This document shows positions 17,716 to 26,364 of a DNA stretch of 64,000 nucleotides, in pieces. Position 1 is the first letter of the stretch, and each line of letters begins with the position of its first letter. The notes under the pieces are model-generated. The model worked only from the letters and a program-made list of their open reading frames with translations. It had not been told where the DNA came from and searched no databases. Source of the stretch: SKLM01 sp964575455 (GTDB taxonomy: Bacteria; Chloroflexota; Anaerolineae; B4-G1); the NCBI GenBank assembly GCA_964575455.1, contig CAZNRX010000010.1, positions 1 through 64,000 on the forward strand. The letters run 5' to 3'. A program made the position numbers and the translations under genes.

Positions 17716-19059
17716 ATGGCAGCGCCAGATAAGCTTGTTCCCAGCAACGTTGAGGCCGAGGAAGCGGTTCTCGGCTCCCTTCTCATTGACCCCGAAGCGT
17801 TATTTCGCGTTTCCCCTTTCCTGAAGCCGGACGACTTCTACATCCGTAAGAACGGCTGGATCTATGAAGCGATCCTCATGTTGCACGAGCGGCGTGAGCC
17901 GGTCGACTTTGTCACGCTGTGTGACGAGCTAGAGCGTCAAGGCCGTCTTGAGGAGATCGGAGGTGCGGCCTATGTCACGCATCTGATCAACGCTGTCCCA
18001 AGCGCCATACATATCGAGGCTTATGGCCACATTGTCGAGCAGGATGCCATACGCCGGCGCTTGATTAACGCGGCGAGCCGCATCGCTCAGCTTGCTTATC
18101 AGGAAGATCAAGACATTGACCAGACGGTTGATCGTGCCGAGCAGGCGCTCTTCAGCGTCTCCGAGCGTCGCATCACCCGCGATCTGGCGCCTGTCCAGGA
18201 GATCATCCGGAGGTACTACGACCGGATTGAGTATCTCTACGATCATCAGGACGAGCCCCTTGGCGTGCCTACGGGCTTCGTTGATCTGGATCGATTGCTG
18301 GGCGGCCTGCAACGTTCTGATCTGATCCTCATCGCAGCCCGTCCCTCCGTCGGTAAGACGTCATTGGGCATTTCCATCGCGCGGCACGCGGCGGATCTGG
18401 GCCAGCACGTGGCCATTTTCAGCCTGGAGATGTCCAGCGAGCAGGTAGTGCAACGCATGGTGTCCGCCGAGACAGGGATCGATGCCCAGCGCCTGCGTCT
18501 TGGTGAGCTGCGTGAGCGAGAGTGGCCCCTGTTTGTCCAGGCGACGGGGCGACTTTCTGACCTGCCCTTGTATATTGACGACACGCCCTCCATCTCGGTT
18601 CTTCAGATGCGTACCAAGGCTCGACGCCTCCATGCCGAGCACGGCATTGATCTGATCCTGGTTGATTATCTTCAGCTGATGACGGCTGGCGCCATGAGGA
18701 GTGAAAGCCGCGTGCAGGAGGTCTCATATATCTCGCGCTCGCTAAAGGGTTTGGCTCGCGAGCTGGACGTTCCCCTAGTGGCTATCTCGCAGCTCTCTCG
18801 CGCCGTCGAGCAGCGTTCCGAGAAACGGCCTATTCTGGCAGACTTGAGAGCTAGCGGCAGCTTGGAGCAGGACGCCGACATCGTGATGTTCATCTATCGT
18901 GATGAGATGTACAATCCCGATACCGATCAGCCGAACATCGCCGAGGTGATTGTGTCCAAGCATCGCAATGGCCCAACTGGTGCCATCCAGCTCTTCTTCC
19001 GTGAGCGACTGGCGCAGTTCCTTGACGCGGAGACGCGTCAGGAGCCGGTTGAATTCTAA
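17716..19059 (+). CDS. dnaB: replicative DNA helicase DnaB
   Basis: 447 residues, normal length for DnaB, which unwinds DNA ahead of the replisome as a hexamer. The N-terminal collar domain (PSNVEAEEAVLGSLLID) covers residues 9-24 onward. The RecA-like domain has Walker A ARPSVGKTS (208-216), Walker B in LILVDYLQLM, and a C-terminal arginine-finger region near SKHRNGPTGAIQLFF. No intein or insertion is visible. AAGG lies upstream of the ATG. It is followed after 20 bases by the MetH-activation-like gene, whose function is unrelated. Confidence 0.96.
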   Translation: MAAPDKLVPSNVEAEEAVLGSLLIDPEALFRVSPFLKPDDFYIRKNGWIYEAILMLHERREPVDFVTLCDELERQGRLEEIGGAAYVTHLINAVPSAIHIEAYGHIVEQDAIRRRLINAASRIAQLAYQEDQDIDQTVDRAEQALFSVSERRITRDLAPVQEIIRRYYDRIEYLYDHQDEPLGVPTGFVDLDRLLGGLQRSDLILIAARPSVGKTSLGISIARHAADLGQHVAIFSLEMSSEQVVQRMVSAETGIDAQRLRLGELREREWPLFVQATGRLSDLPLYIDDTPSISVLQMRTKARRLHAEHGIDLILVDYLQLMTAGAMRSESRVQEVSYISRSLKGLARELDVPLVAISQLSRAVEQRSEKRPILADLRASGSLEQDADIVMFIYRDEMYNPDTDQPNIAEVIVSKHRNGPTGAIQLFFRERLAQFLDAETRQEPVEF

Positions 19060-19079
19060 GCAACGTAGTGGAGTATCCA

Positions 19080-19790
19080 ATGGACATGAACATGAAACAG
19101 GCTGCACTACCGGAGCCTCGAGTGAGCATAAGCAGCAGTCAGATCTCGCTCGAGGCCGAGGATGTGCTCAGAGGACAGGGCATTGACCCAGAGCGTGCGC
19201 GTGCGGGGCTCATCGCCCCGGCCGAGGATGTGATTGATGATCTCTCGGGTCTTCTGGATCCGGGCGCGGTCTACGACATCTTGACCGTGAAGGACTTCCA
19301 TCATAAGACGATCGAGTTGGAGGGAGGAGCCGTTTTCGAGGGGCTGTTGGCCGCACGAGCGCTGGCGGGTGCTGAGAAGGTCGCTGTGGCTGTGTGCACC
19401 ATTGGCTCAGCCCTGGAAGAGCGCATGAAGCAGCTTTTTGCAGAGGATCCTGTGCGGGCCATGGCGCTGGATGGCGCCGGTGTTGCTGCGCTTGGGAAGG
19501 TGTCGGACATCGTCATCCAAGACGTGCGTGAGATTGCGGCAAGACACAACTGGGGCTCCGGTATGCGGGCACAGCCTGGCCAAGAAGGCTGGTCGATCTG
19601 GCAACAGAAGGTGATCTTCGAGCATCTTCCAACCGATGAGATCGGCGTGAGTCTGACGGATAGCTGCCTTATGATCCCGCGGAAGTCGGTTTCATTTATT
19701 ATTGGCATGGGGCCCGACATGAGGCCCGACGCGGTGGCCTGTGACTTCTGCTCAAAGCGCCATCGTTGTCCCTGGCGCGTCGAGGCGTAG
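19080..19790 (+). CDS. MetH-activation-domain-like protein with C-terminal Cys motif
   Basis: 236 residues from ATG 19080, chosen because GGAG lies 6 bases upstream; a GTG at 19068 is in frame. The region with VAVAVCTIGSALEE, GSGMRAQPGQEGWSIWQQ and IGVSLTDSCLMIPRKSVSFIIGMG resembles the S-adenosylmethionine-binding activation domain of B12-dependent methionine synthase. Stand-alone versions occur beside corrinoid methyltransferases and are thought to help reactivate oxidised cobalamin. The extreme C-terminus, CDFCSKRHRCPWR, adds a Cx2Cx5C cluster that could bind zinc or an iron-sulfur centre. The RACo-like gene follows, supporting a corrinoid role. Confidence 0.8.
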   Translation: MDMNMKQAALPEPRVSISSSQISLEAEDVLRGQGIDPERARAGLIAPAEDVIDDLSGLLDPGAVYDILTVKDFHHKTIELEGGAVFEGLLAARALAGAEKVAVAVCTIGSALEERMKQLFAEDPVRAMALDGAGVAALGKVSDIVIQDVREIAARHNWGSGMRAQPGQEGWSIWQQKVIFEHLPTDEIGVSLTDSCLMIPRKSVSFIIGMGPDMRPDAVACDFCSKRHRCPWRVEA

Positions 19791-19873
19791 GCGACACCGT
19801 ACCTCCTATATCGGACCTACGAGTTGCCGTATCGATGCAGCCCCCCATGAATCTTTCAAGAGAGGCAAAGAGA

Positions 19874-21757
19874 ATGACGATTGACCATACGGTAGATTTC
19901 CAACCCTTGGGCCGTCGCGTGCAGGTGGCCGACGGCAACACGCTCCTTGAGGCGGCGCGCAAGGCCGGCGTGGGCCTGAACGCCGTCTGCGGCGGCGCCG
20001 GCGTCTGTGGCACGTGCCGGGTGCGGGTCGTAGAGGGTCTCGTCTCGCCACCCAACAAATCGGAAGAGAACTTCCTTAATCAGGACGAGTTCGACGAAGG
20101 ATTCCGGCTGGCGTGCCAGGTCGAGGTTCAGGGGGACGTGTTGGTGGATGTGCCGCCCGAGTCTATTACTGCTCCGCAGCGTGCGCAGATCGAGGGTCGG
20201 GAGCGGGCGATTGAGATCGACCCGGCTGTGCGATCCTTCGACGTCCGCCCCACGCCTCCCAACTTGCATGATCTGCGATCCGACGAGAAGCGGTTGCGGG
20301 AGGCCCTGCGCGAGCAGCATAACGTCACCAACGTCCGGTTTGATCCGGTCGTGTTGGCCGAGATACCTCCAAAGCTTCGAGAGCACGATTGGGAGATTCG
20401 GCTCTTTGTTCGGGGCTTGGGAGGGACCGGAGGGCCTGCGGCGACCGACGGCGAGGGCGCTTTGTACGTCATTGGCGCCGCGCCCGTCGGCACACATCCC
20501 CTAGGGGTGGCAGTCGACATTGGTACGACCAAGGTCGCGGCCTACTTGGTGGACCTGGAGACCGGAGAGACGTTGGGTGCGTCGGGGGAGATGAATCCTC
20601 AGATTGCCTTTGGGGAAGACGTGATGGCTCGCATCGCCTATGCGATGGAGGGGGAGGAGCACGCTCGCGAGCTCCAGGAGGCCATCATTCAGGGGCTTCA
20701 GGACCGAATCGATGAGCTGTGCGAGGCTGTTGGGCGCGGCTGTGGGGAGATCCTGGAGGCCGTCCTGGTGGGTAACACCTGTATGCACCATCTGGTGATG
20801 GGGTTGCCCGTGGATCAGCTTGGCGTGGCGCCCTACGTACCGGCCCTTTCCGCCTCCTGCGACGTGAAAGCGCGGGATCTTGGTCTGAACATCGCTCGTG
20901 GTGGGTACGTTCATCTCCTGCCTAACATCGCTGGCTTCGTCGGTGCTGATCACGTCTCGATGGTGATGGCGAGCGGTCTGCACGAGGCCGATCAGGTCAC
21001 GCTGGGCCTGGACATCGGCACCAACACGGAGGTCAGCCTTGCGGCAAACGGGCGCCTTCTGAGTTGTTCCACGGCCTCTGGGCCTGCCTTCGAGGGTGCA
21101 CACATCCGCGACGGCATGCGGGCTGCGCCAGGGGCGATTGAGTGGGTCAAGATGGTCGATAGTCGGATCGAGTATCAGACCATCGACGGTGCACCACCGG
21201 TGGGCATCTGTGGTTCGGGGATCCTGGACAGCGTGGCGGAGTTGCGGCGCATCGGGGTGTTGAAGGAGAACGGCTCGATGGAGCGAGATAGTCATCCTCG
21301 CGTTCGTGAGACCGGTGACCGCCCCGAGTTCGTCCTTGTCCCGGCCGGCGAGGAGGGAGCGCTCAACGATATTGTCATCAACCGCAAGGACGTGAGCGAG
21401 ATCCAGCTTGCGAAGGGTGCTATTCGGGCTGGGCTTGAGGTGTTGCTGGATGAGGCGGGCGTGGAGATCGACGAGGTCGAACGCGTCGTCGTCGCAGGCG
21501 CCTTCGGCACCTACCTCGACGTGGGGAGCGCGCGGGCCATCGGGATGTTCCCGCCGCTTCCTCTGAACCGTTTCGATCAGGTGGGCAATGCTGCCGGTAT
21601 TGGAGCGAAGCTGGCTCTCCTCTCACGACGTTGCCGCGGTGTCGCCAAGGAGATTTCTCGTTGCGTCGAGTACATCGAGTTGACGACGGATGCACGCTTC
21701 TCCAGTGCCTATATGGACGCTATGAGCCTTCCCGATCCTTCCGGGGTCGACGTGTAG
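19874..21757 (+). CDS. RACo-like corrinoid activator: 2Fe-2S ferredoxin plus ASKHA ATPase
   Basis: 627 residues. An N-terminal plant-type ferredoxin domain has Cys39, Cys45, Cys48 and Cys81 in the CxxxxxCxxC...C arrangement. A linker domain follows, then the C-terminal ASKHA ATPase with GVAVDIGTTKVAAYLVD and GLDIGTNTEVSL as its phosphate loops and GICGSGILDSVAEL as a further conserved block. Family members reduce Co(II) corrinoid to Co(I) using ATP, restoring methyltransferase activity. ATG 19874 follows AGAGG 8 bases upstream; earlier in-frame starts add residues without similarity. A hairpin begins in its stop codon. No corrinoid-binding protein lies in the window. Confidence 0.88.
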   Translation: MTIDHTVDFQPLGRRVQVADGNTLLEAARKAGVGLNAVCGGAGVCGTCRVRVVEGLVSPPNKSEENFLNQDEFDEGFRLACQVEVQGDVLVDVPPESITAPQRAQIEGRERAIEIDPAVRSFDVRPTPPNLHDLRSDEKRLREALREQHNVTNVRFDPVVLAEIPPKLREHDWEIRLFVRGLGGTGGPAATDGEGALYVIGAAPVGTHPLGVAVDIGTTKVAAYLVDLETGETLGASGEMNPQIAFGEDVMARIAYAMEGEEHARELQEAIIQGLQDRIDELCEAVGRGCGEILEAVLVGNTCMHHLVMGLPVDQLGVAPYVPALSASCDVKARDLGLNIARGGYVHLLPNIAGFVGADHVSMVMASGLHEADQVTLGLDIGTNTEVSLAANGRLLSCSTASGPAFEGAHIRDGMRAAPGAIEWVKMVDSRIEYQTIDGAPPVGICGSGILDSVAELRRIGVLKENGSMERDSHPRVRETGDRPEFVLVPAGEEGALNDIVINRKDVSEIQLAKGAIRAGLEVLLDEAGVEIDEVERVVVAGAFGTYLDVGSARAIGMFPPLPLNRFDQVGNAAGIGAKLALLSRRCRGVAKEISRCVEYIELTTDARFSSAYMDAMSLPDPSGVDV

Positions 21758-21780
21758 CTTCGCCACCGGGTAGCGAAGCT
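21756..21780 (+). terminator. hairpin between convergent RACo-like and lipid kinase genes
   Basis: AGCTTCGC (21756-21763) pairs perfectly with GCGAAGCT (21773-21780) around a 9-base loop, beginning inside the TAG stop. It can serve both convergent genes. No T-tract. Confidence 0.6.
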
Positions 21781-21799
21781 CCTGGGCATCTTCGGCTAC

Positions 21800-22708
21800 C
21801 TAGACGCATACCTTCAGGGCGTTGGGCAGGATTTCGCATCTGATCTGTGGGGCATCCGTACAGAGGACTTCTCCATCGATGTGCGCCACCAGGCCATCCG
21901 GTGAGGAGATGGTTATGGCTTCGGTCTGGTCCATCGTAATGGGATCGAGGTCCGTATGAGTGCCCTGCAGGAAGTGGGGAAGAAGCCGCAGCATAGTCAG
22001 TCGGCTCACCTCCCGTGCGATGCAGAGGTCGAGGAGGCCGTCATCGGGTCTTGCGTTCGGCGCGATGACGAACCCTCCTCCCTCGCGCGGCCCATTTGCT
22101 ACTGAGACCAGCGTAGCTGGTAGTTCCATCTGCTGTCCATTGTAGCTGATGGTCATCCTTGGGGGCTCGAAGTTCAAGAGGATCGTCTTCAGCACGGCCA
22201 ACAGATAGAGCGGGAGCCCCTTGAGCCGCTTCATCTTCAGCGTCTCGATCACAACGGCGCCGTCGAAGCCGATCCCGACAACGTTGCCGAAGTAGCGTGG
22301 CTCCTTTCCCGGTATTGTGACTCGCCCAAGATCAATCGTCTTCACCTGTTCGCAGGCTATGCGACGGCAGGCTTCCCGCAAATCCAGCGGCAGGCCAATG
22401 CCACTGGCGAAATCACTGCCGGAGCCAGCGGGGATGATGCCCATCCTCTGCGTGGCGCCATCCTCTGAGGCGGTCATGAGCCCGTTGATGACTTCATTGG
22501 CTGTACCGTCGCCACCGGCTCCAACGATGGTCTGAAAGCCGTCATCGGCTGCGCACTTGGCCAGCTTGGCCGCGTGCCACGGTCCCTCGGTTCGCACCAG
22601 GTCAAAGTCGACGCCTTCAGCCTTCAGCCATCGGCGTAGGTCTGGTTCTGCGCGAGCTCCGTAGCCGCGTCCAGCTGCTGGGTTCAAGATCACCTTGATG
22701 GGGCCCAT
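21800..22708 (-). CDS. YegS/BmrU-type diacylglycerol (lipid) kinase
   Basis: 302 residues. KVILNPAAGRGYG at the N-terminus and IVGAGGDGTANEVINGL, containing the GGDGT nucleotide-binding motif, identify the DAGK catalytic family. VSVANGPREGGGFVIAPNARPDDGLLDLCI is the second-domain signature. These enzymes phosphorylate diacylglycerol or related lipids at the membrane. The ATG at 22708 has GGAGG 5 bases upstream; a GTG at 22714 lies inside that spacing and is less likely. Transcribed convergently to the RACo-like gene. Confidence 0.92.
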   Translation of the reverse strand: MGPIKVILNPAAGRGYGARAEPDLRRWLKAEGVDFDLVRTEGPWHAAKLAKCAADDGFQTIVGAGGDGTANEVINGLMTASEDGATQRMGIIPAGSGSDFASGIGLPLDLREACRRIACEQVKTIDLGRVTIPGKEPRYFGNVVGIGFDGAVVIETLKMKRLKGLPLYLLAVLKTILLNFEPPRMTISYNGQQMELPATLVSVANGPREGGGFVIAPNARPDDGLLDLCIAREVSRLTMLRLLPHFLQGTHTDLDPITMDQTEAITISSPDGLVAHIDGEVLCTDAPQIRCEILPNALKVCV

Positions 22709-22761
22709 GAGCACCTCCGGTCAATCAACCAATCGCCTGAAAACCACACTATACAGAACAC

Positions 22762-22792
22762 GCCACGAGGACTTACGTTACAGGCTCGTGGC
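22762..22792. other. 8-bp inverted repeat downstream of the LysM gene
   Basis: GCCACGAG at 22762-22769 and CTCGTGGC at 22785-22792, loop 15 bases. It lies 75 bases after the LysM stop and 54 bases before the lipid kinase start, both on the minus strand, so it may be a terminator or an operator. Confidence 0.4.
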
Positions 22793-22866
22793 ACTTTGCC
22801 TTTCTTCTAGCGACCGAGGTAGGCCTCTTTCCTCTTTCTTCCTCCGGTTGCTCGAAGATGAACACC

Positions 22867-23637
22867 TTACTCCGGCACGATGTACGTGTCAACTACGTTT
22901 CCGTCTGCGTCGCGCAGGGTGACCAGCTCCCCTTCCTGCCAGGCTGACGCCGTCCGGCCCCAGTATAGATCTCGAGGCGTGTCATCACCCGCTGTCGAAT
23001 GTACCCGCACCTCTCCTTCCGGGAAGAGCGTCAGTGCTGGAAAGATGAAGGGATCGTCTGCCGAGCTTGAGAGCGTCCAGGCTTCTAGGCTGACTTCGCC
23101 TCCCTGATTGCTCAAGGTGATCATCTCGGTTTCTAGATTGGCAATGCCTGTGGCCTCCTGGATTTCGACCAGCGGCGGTCCAGAGGGGGTCATCGTCGCC
23201 AGGTTCACACCCACTGCGGCTGTTGCCTGATGCTCTTCGTCTGTCGACGGGTCCAGAGTGGACGCCTCGGTCAGGGCCAGACTGGGTGAGGCTGTGCTAT
23301 CGTCTTCGGGGATGATCAAGATCTGTCCGATCTCTAGAACGTCGGGGTTTGCCAGATCATTCGCAGCCGCCAGAGCTTCGAGAGGGACGTCGTGCTCTTG
23401 AGCGATGGCCGAGAGCGTGTCGCCCGCCTGTACGGTGTATGTGACGGGCTTTGCCGGCGTGGGGGTAGCGGCGCGAGAAGCGGTGGTCGTTGAAGCTGTC
23501 TCCCTTGTGGTTTTAAGTGTGACTGAGACGCTAGCCTCAGGCCCTTGCCGCCAGATCAAGGTGATGCTCAGCAAGACAGCAGCCAGGACCAGAGCGATCA
23601 CGGCGATCAGACCCCATCTACGCGACTGCATAGTCAT
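22867..23637 (-). CDS. membrane-anchored LysM and lamin-tail-domain protein
   Basis: 256 residues. After a short basic start, residues 10-30 form one membrane segment (GLIAVIALVLAAVLLSITLI), probably an uncleaved anchor. A Thr/Ala-rich linker precedes a LysM domain (VTYTVQAGDTLSAIAQEHDV ... IGQILIIPE), which binds peptidoglycan sugars. After a second low-complexity linker comes a lamin-tail-like beta domain (ETEMITLSNQGGEVSLEAWTL ... DADGNVVDTYIV). Probable role: cell-wall-attached surface protein; its partner is unknown. Start taken at ATG 23637 behind GGGGGC; ATG 23631 is possible. Confidence 0.82.
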   Translation of the reverse strand: MTMQSRRWGLIAVIALVLAAVLLSITLIWRQGPEASVSVTLKTTRETASTTTASRAATPTPAKPVTYTVQAGDTLSAIAQEHDVPLEALAAANDLANPDVLEIGQILIIPEDDSTASPSLALTEASTLDPSTDEEHQATAAVGVNLATMTPSGPPLVEIQEATGIANLETEMITLSNQGGEVSLEAWTLSSSADDPFIFPALTLFPEGEVRVHSTAGDDTPRDLYWGRTASAWQEGELVTLRDADGNVVDTYIVPE

Positions 23638-23702
23638 TAGCCCCCATGGTACGAATAGACACCTCTCGAGCTGAGCCCGTATGCCCCATAATTCTACCAT
23701 GA

Positions 23703-23720
23703 TTCGTGGTCGAGCACGAA
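23703..23720. promoter_or_regulatory. palindrome between divergent LysM gene and mutM
   Basis: TTCGTG, a 6-base spacer and CACGAA form a perfect inverted repeat in the 160-bp divergent region. Position and symmetry suit a dimeric regulator, but no known operator consensus is recognised. Confidence 0.3.
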
Positions 23721-23764
23721 ACAGCTCTGGAAGATCTCCAAGGCGTATGCTCTGATCTGGATGC

Positions 23765-23793
23765 CTTGCGTCCCATACAACAACTCGTATAAT
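23765..23793 (+). promoter_or_regulatory. promoter of mutM giving an apparently leaderless mRNA
   Basis: TTGCGT at 23765-23770 and TATAAT at 23788-23793 with a 17-base spacer. Only six bases separate the -10 from the ATG at 23800, so transcription should start at or next to the initiation codon. No ribosome-binding site is needed or seen. Confidence 0.68.
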
Positions 23794-23799
23794 GTCACT

Positions 23800-24657
23800 A
23801 TGCCTGAGCTACCTGAGGTAGAAACGGTCGTCCGTGGCCTGCGTGCCTCTCTGATAGGGGGTACGGTGACCGAGGTTAAGATCCACTGGTCAGGAAGCAT
23901 TGGCGCGTCTGACCCGGAGCTTTTCGCTCAACGGCTCACCGGCAGAACGGTGACCGGCGTTGGTCGTCGGGGGAAATGGATCGTCATTGATCTGGACGAT
24001 GGGCAAACACTGCTGATCCATCTGCGAATGACGGGCCAGCTCCTGCTGGAGCCCCCCGAGTGCCCCGAGGACAAGGACCGCGAGCGCGACTACACGCGTG
24101 TGGTCTTCCTTTTGAGCGAGAGTCCGGGGAGGGAGCGCGGGCGCCTGCGGTTCTCGGACATGCGGAAGTTCGGGCGCTTGATCCTGACCGATGACCCCAG
24201 CGACGTGCTTGGGGAGCTGGGGCCTGAACCACTGGCGGACGATTTCACGGTTGAGCGATTCGAGCGCATGCTCGCTGAGCGACGTGGGCGCATCAAATCC
24301 CTGCTGCTCAACCAGCGCTTCCTGGCCGGGCTGGGCAACATATACGTTAACGAGGCGCTGTGGCAGGCCCGCATCCATCCGCTGCGCCCGGCCGACAGCC
24401 TATCCTCTGAGGAGGTAGAGAAGCTTCATCGAGCCATTCGCTCCCTGCTCCGCGCGGCGATCATCGAGGGAGGCACAACCCTGGAGAATGGCAATTTCAA
24501 GCAGACGAACGGCGAAGCCGGCGAGTTTGCGGGCCAGTTGCTGATCTACGGTCGGGAGGGGGAGCCCTGTGGATGCTGCGGCACACCTATCGAGCGCATC
24601 AGGGTGGGGCAGCGAGGGACGTACGTCTGTCCGGAGTGCCAGCCATCTGTCGGATAG
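23800..24657 (+). CDS. mutM: formamidopyrimidine-DNA glycosylase
   Basis: 285 residues. The start is fixed because the enzyme's catalytic residues are Pro and Glu directly after the initiator Met (MPELPEVETV). The frame also extends upstream but only through the promoter. LHLRMTGQLLLE, DMRKFGRL and NQRFLAGLGNIYVNEALW are the DNA-binding core including the helix-two-turn-helix. The C-terminal zinc finger shows CxxC (CGCC) and CPEC pairs. It removes 8-oxoguanine and opened purines and then cleaves the strand by beta-delta elimination. Housekeeping repair gene, apparently monocistronic. Confidence 0.96.
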   Translation: MPELPEVETVVRGLRASLIGGTVTEVKIHWSGSIGASDPELFAQRLTGRTVTGVGRRGKWIVIDLDDGQTLLIHLRMTGQLLLEPPECPEDKDRERDYTRVVFLLSESPGRERGRLRFSDMRKFGRLILTDDPSDVLGELGPEPLADDFTVERFERMLAERRGRIKSLLLNQRFLAGLGNIYVNEALWQARIHPLRPADSLSSEEVEKLHRAIRSLLRAAIIEGGTTLENGNFKQTNGEAGEFAGQLLIYGREGEPCGCCGTPIERIRVGQRGTYVCPECQPSVG

Positions 24658-24664
24658 TGGGCGA

Positions 24665-24706
24665 TAGCCACCTTGTCTGACCTACCGATAGCTTCCGACG
24701 TGGCTA
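24665..24706. terminator. inverted repeat between convergent mutM and GT-C gene
   Basis: TAGCCAC (24665-24671) and GTGGCTA (24700-24706) with a 28-base loop occupy the 53-bp convergent gap. Weak, no T-tract. Confidence 0.3.
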
Positions 24707-24710
24707 AGTC

Positions 24711-26363
24711 TCATTCCTGTACGGCGTAGAGGATGTCGTGTCCTTCTGACCAGGTCTTCACAATCTGCAGCCTGGGATGACGTACCGCCCCGGCATGCAG
24801 GTCTGCCAGCTGCGCTGGGTGATCTTCTTCCAACAGCGCGTAGCGTATCTCATATCGGTCGGCCGCCTTCAGCAGCGTCTCTACGTCACCATTTGGAACG
24901 ACGATGGCCTGGCGCTCTGTCTCATACCAGAAGGCCGGTGGATCGCCAACTATCACTCTCGCCCTCGGAGCGTCCTGGTTTGCTAACCATCGGTCGACCT
25001 TCTTATAGAGCGTGTTCGTCTCTTGCCACGCCGGGACCCTCAGCCAGGCTATGTAGCTGCTGAAGACCATCGCAGCCACCACCACTGCTGCTGCGAACAC
25101 CGATCGAGCCTGCTGGTAACGCCAGTGCCTCCGTTGCCTGGACACCCACTGTACAGCTGCGTCCAGCCCATCCACGCCAGCTGCATATAAGAACGGGAGC
25201 GCAGCGCTGCTGGCGTGAAAAAAGCCCCCACGCCAGCCGGGAAAGGTGAAGACCAGCGAATGGGTGAGGTAGACTGCCACAAGGTAGACGGAAGCCAGCA
25301 GGAAAGGGAGGCGGCGACGCAGTCGATAGAGGCCTATGACGGCGAAGGGCAGCAAGAAGATGAGGCAGTCCTCCGCCAGTAGTCGCTGGAAGTTGATCCA
25401 CAACGCTGAGAGCTTGGAGCGCAGGATGTTGTCCCAGCCCCAGGCCAGGTACGAAGATAGCGATAAGTCGCAGTCATAGCAGAACAGGTCGTCATAGTCG
25501 GTGAGCCAGATTGTCTTCGTGCTGGCGGGTGAGAGTGGGGTTCCCAGTGTGATCATATTGCGGGCAAACCAGGGGCCCATCGCCAGAGCATACCCCACAA
25601 TCACCATGACGAGGTGCACGGCAGCTGTCTTTCGCGCGTTGTGCCTACTTCGCACAGCGCTCGAAACGCCAGGTGGAACGCTCTTGTCGCCGGGGTTTGC
25701 AATCCGACTCGATGCCAGCGGAGCGAGAGCGACTATCGGTAGGAGCAGAACACCGTCAGCGCGGGTGAGGTGGGCCAGGCCGACGAGCAGGCCTGCGAGA
25801 AGCCAGCGGCTTACGCGAGCCCTCCGCCTTCTATGTGCCAAGCTTCGCCTGCCTGCCAACCAGAGCGCCAGGCTGCCGAAAAGAGCAAATGGAGCGAAGG
25901 TTTCGGGGAGCGTCCAGTATGGGAAGAAGAAGCCGCTGAATAAGGCGAGGAGACCGGCCGTCCAGGCCAGCTGTCGATTCTTGGTACCCTGCCAGGCGAG
26001 GCCATAAGCCACCGAGGAAATGAGAGCAGATAAAACCGCGAAGGGCACCTGAAGGGCGAAGAAGGAGCCGGGGAACATAGCAGCGAAGGGGCTGCCCAAT
26101 AGGGAGGGGAATGGCATCCAGTAGAGGAAGCCGGGATGGGGCACTCTGGCGGGATCATTCAGGTAGTTCCAGATGAATGGCTCGCTGAGGCCTCCGCCTT
26201 GCCCGATACGCACCGCGCCTGCTGCGTAATAGGCCGCATCCATATACCCAGGCCGAGCGATCATACCTGCCACCGCCAGTCGCAGAGCCAGCGAGATGAC
26301 GATCAACGCTACCCTGTCCCGTCCCGGTCGATTCTTGAGGAAAGCCCGGATCTCGTGCAGCAT
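24711..26363 (-). CDS. polytopic GT-C-like membrane protein
   Basis: 550 residues. About ten hydrophobic stretches. RPGYMDAAYYAAGAVRI occupies the place of the GT-C first loop, with a single Asp instead of the usual Asp-Glu pair. VPHPGFLYWMPFPSLL matches the second loop. The soluble C-terminal 110 residues (ARVIVGDPPAFWYETERQ) resemble the tails of other prokaryotic GT39-like proteins. ATG 26363 lies one base after the stop of the upstream gene; a GTG at 26381 is in frame but overlaps that gene. It is the last gene of the minus-strand glycosyltransferase run. Confidence 0.72.
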   Translation of the reverse strand: MLHEIRAFLKNRPGRDRVALIVISLALRLAVAGMIARPGYMDAAYYAAGAVRIGQGGGLSEPFIWNYLNDPARVPHPGFLYWMPFPSLLGSPFAAMFPGSFFALQVPFAVLSALISSVAYGLAWQGTKNRQLAWTAGLLALFSGFFFPYWTLPETFAPFALFGSLALWLAGRRSLAHRRRRARVSRWLLAGLLVGLAHLTRADGVLLLPIVALAPLASSRIANPGDKSVPPGVSSAVRSRHNARKTAAVHLVMVIVGYALAMGPWFARNMITLGTPLSPASTKTIWLTDYDDLFCYDCDLSLSSYLAWGWDNILRSKLSALWINFQRLLAEDCLIFLLPFAVIGLYRLRRRLPFLLASVYLVAVYLTHSLVFTFPGWRGGFFHASSAALPFLYAAGVDGLDAAVQWVSRQRRHWRYQQARSVFAAAVVVAAMVFSSYIAWLRVPAWQETNTLYKKVDRWLANQDAPRARVIVGDPPAFWYETERQAIVVPNGDVETLLKAADRYEIRYALLEEDHPAQLADLHAGAVRHPRLQIVKTWSEGHDILYAVQE

Positions 26364-26364
26364 G

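Noticed and set aside
20501..21295. 264-codon frame on the minus strand opposite the RACo-like gene
   Set aside because: Antisense shadow in GC-rich coding sequence; the sense frame has clear ferredoxin and ATPase motifs.
22709..22866. Promoter of the lipid kinase gene
   Set aside because: A TATAGT at about 22748-22753 (minus strand) lacks a good -35, so it was not listed.
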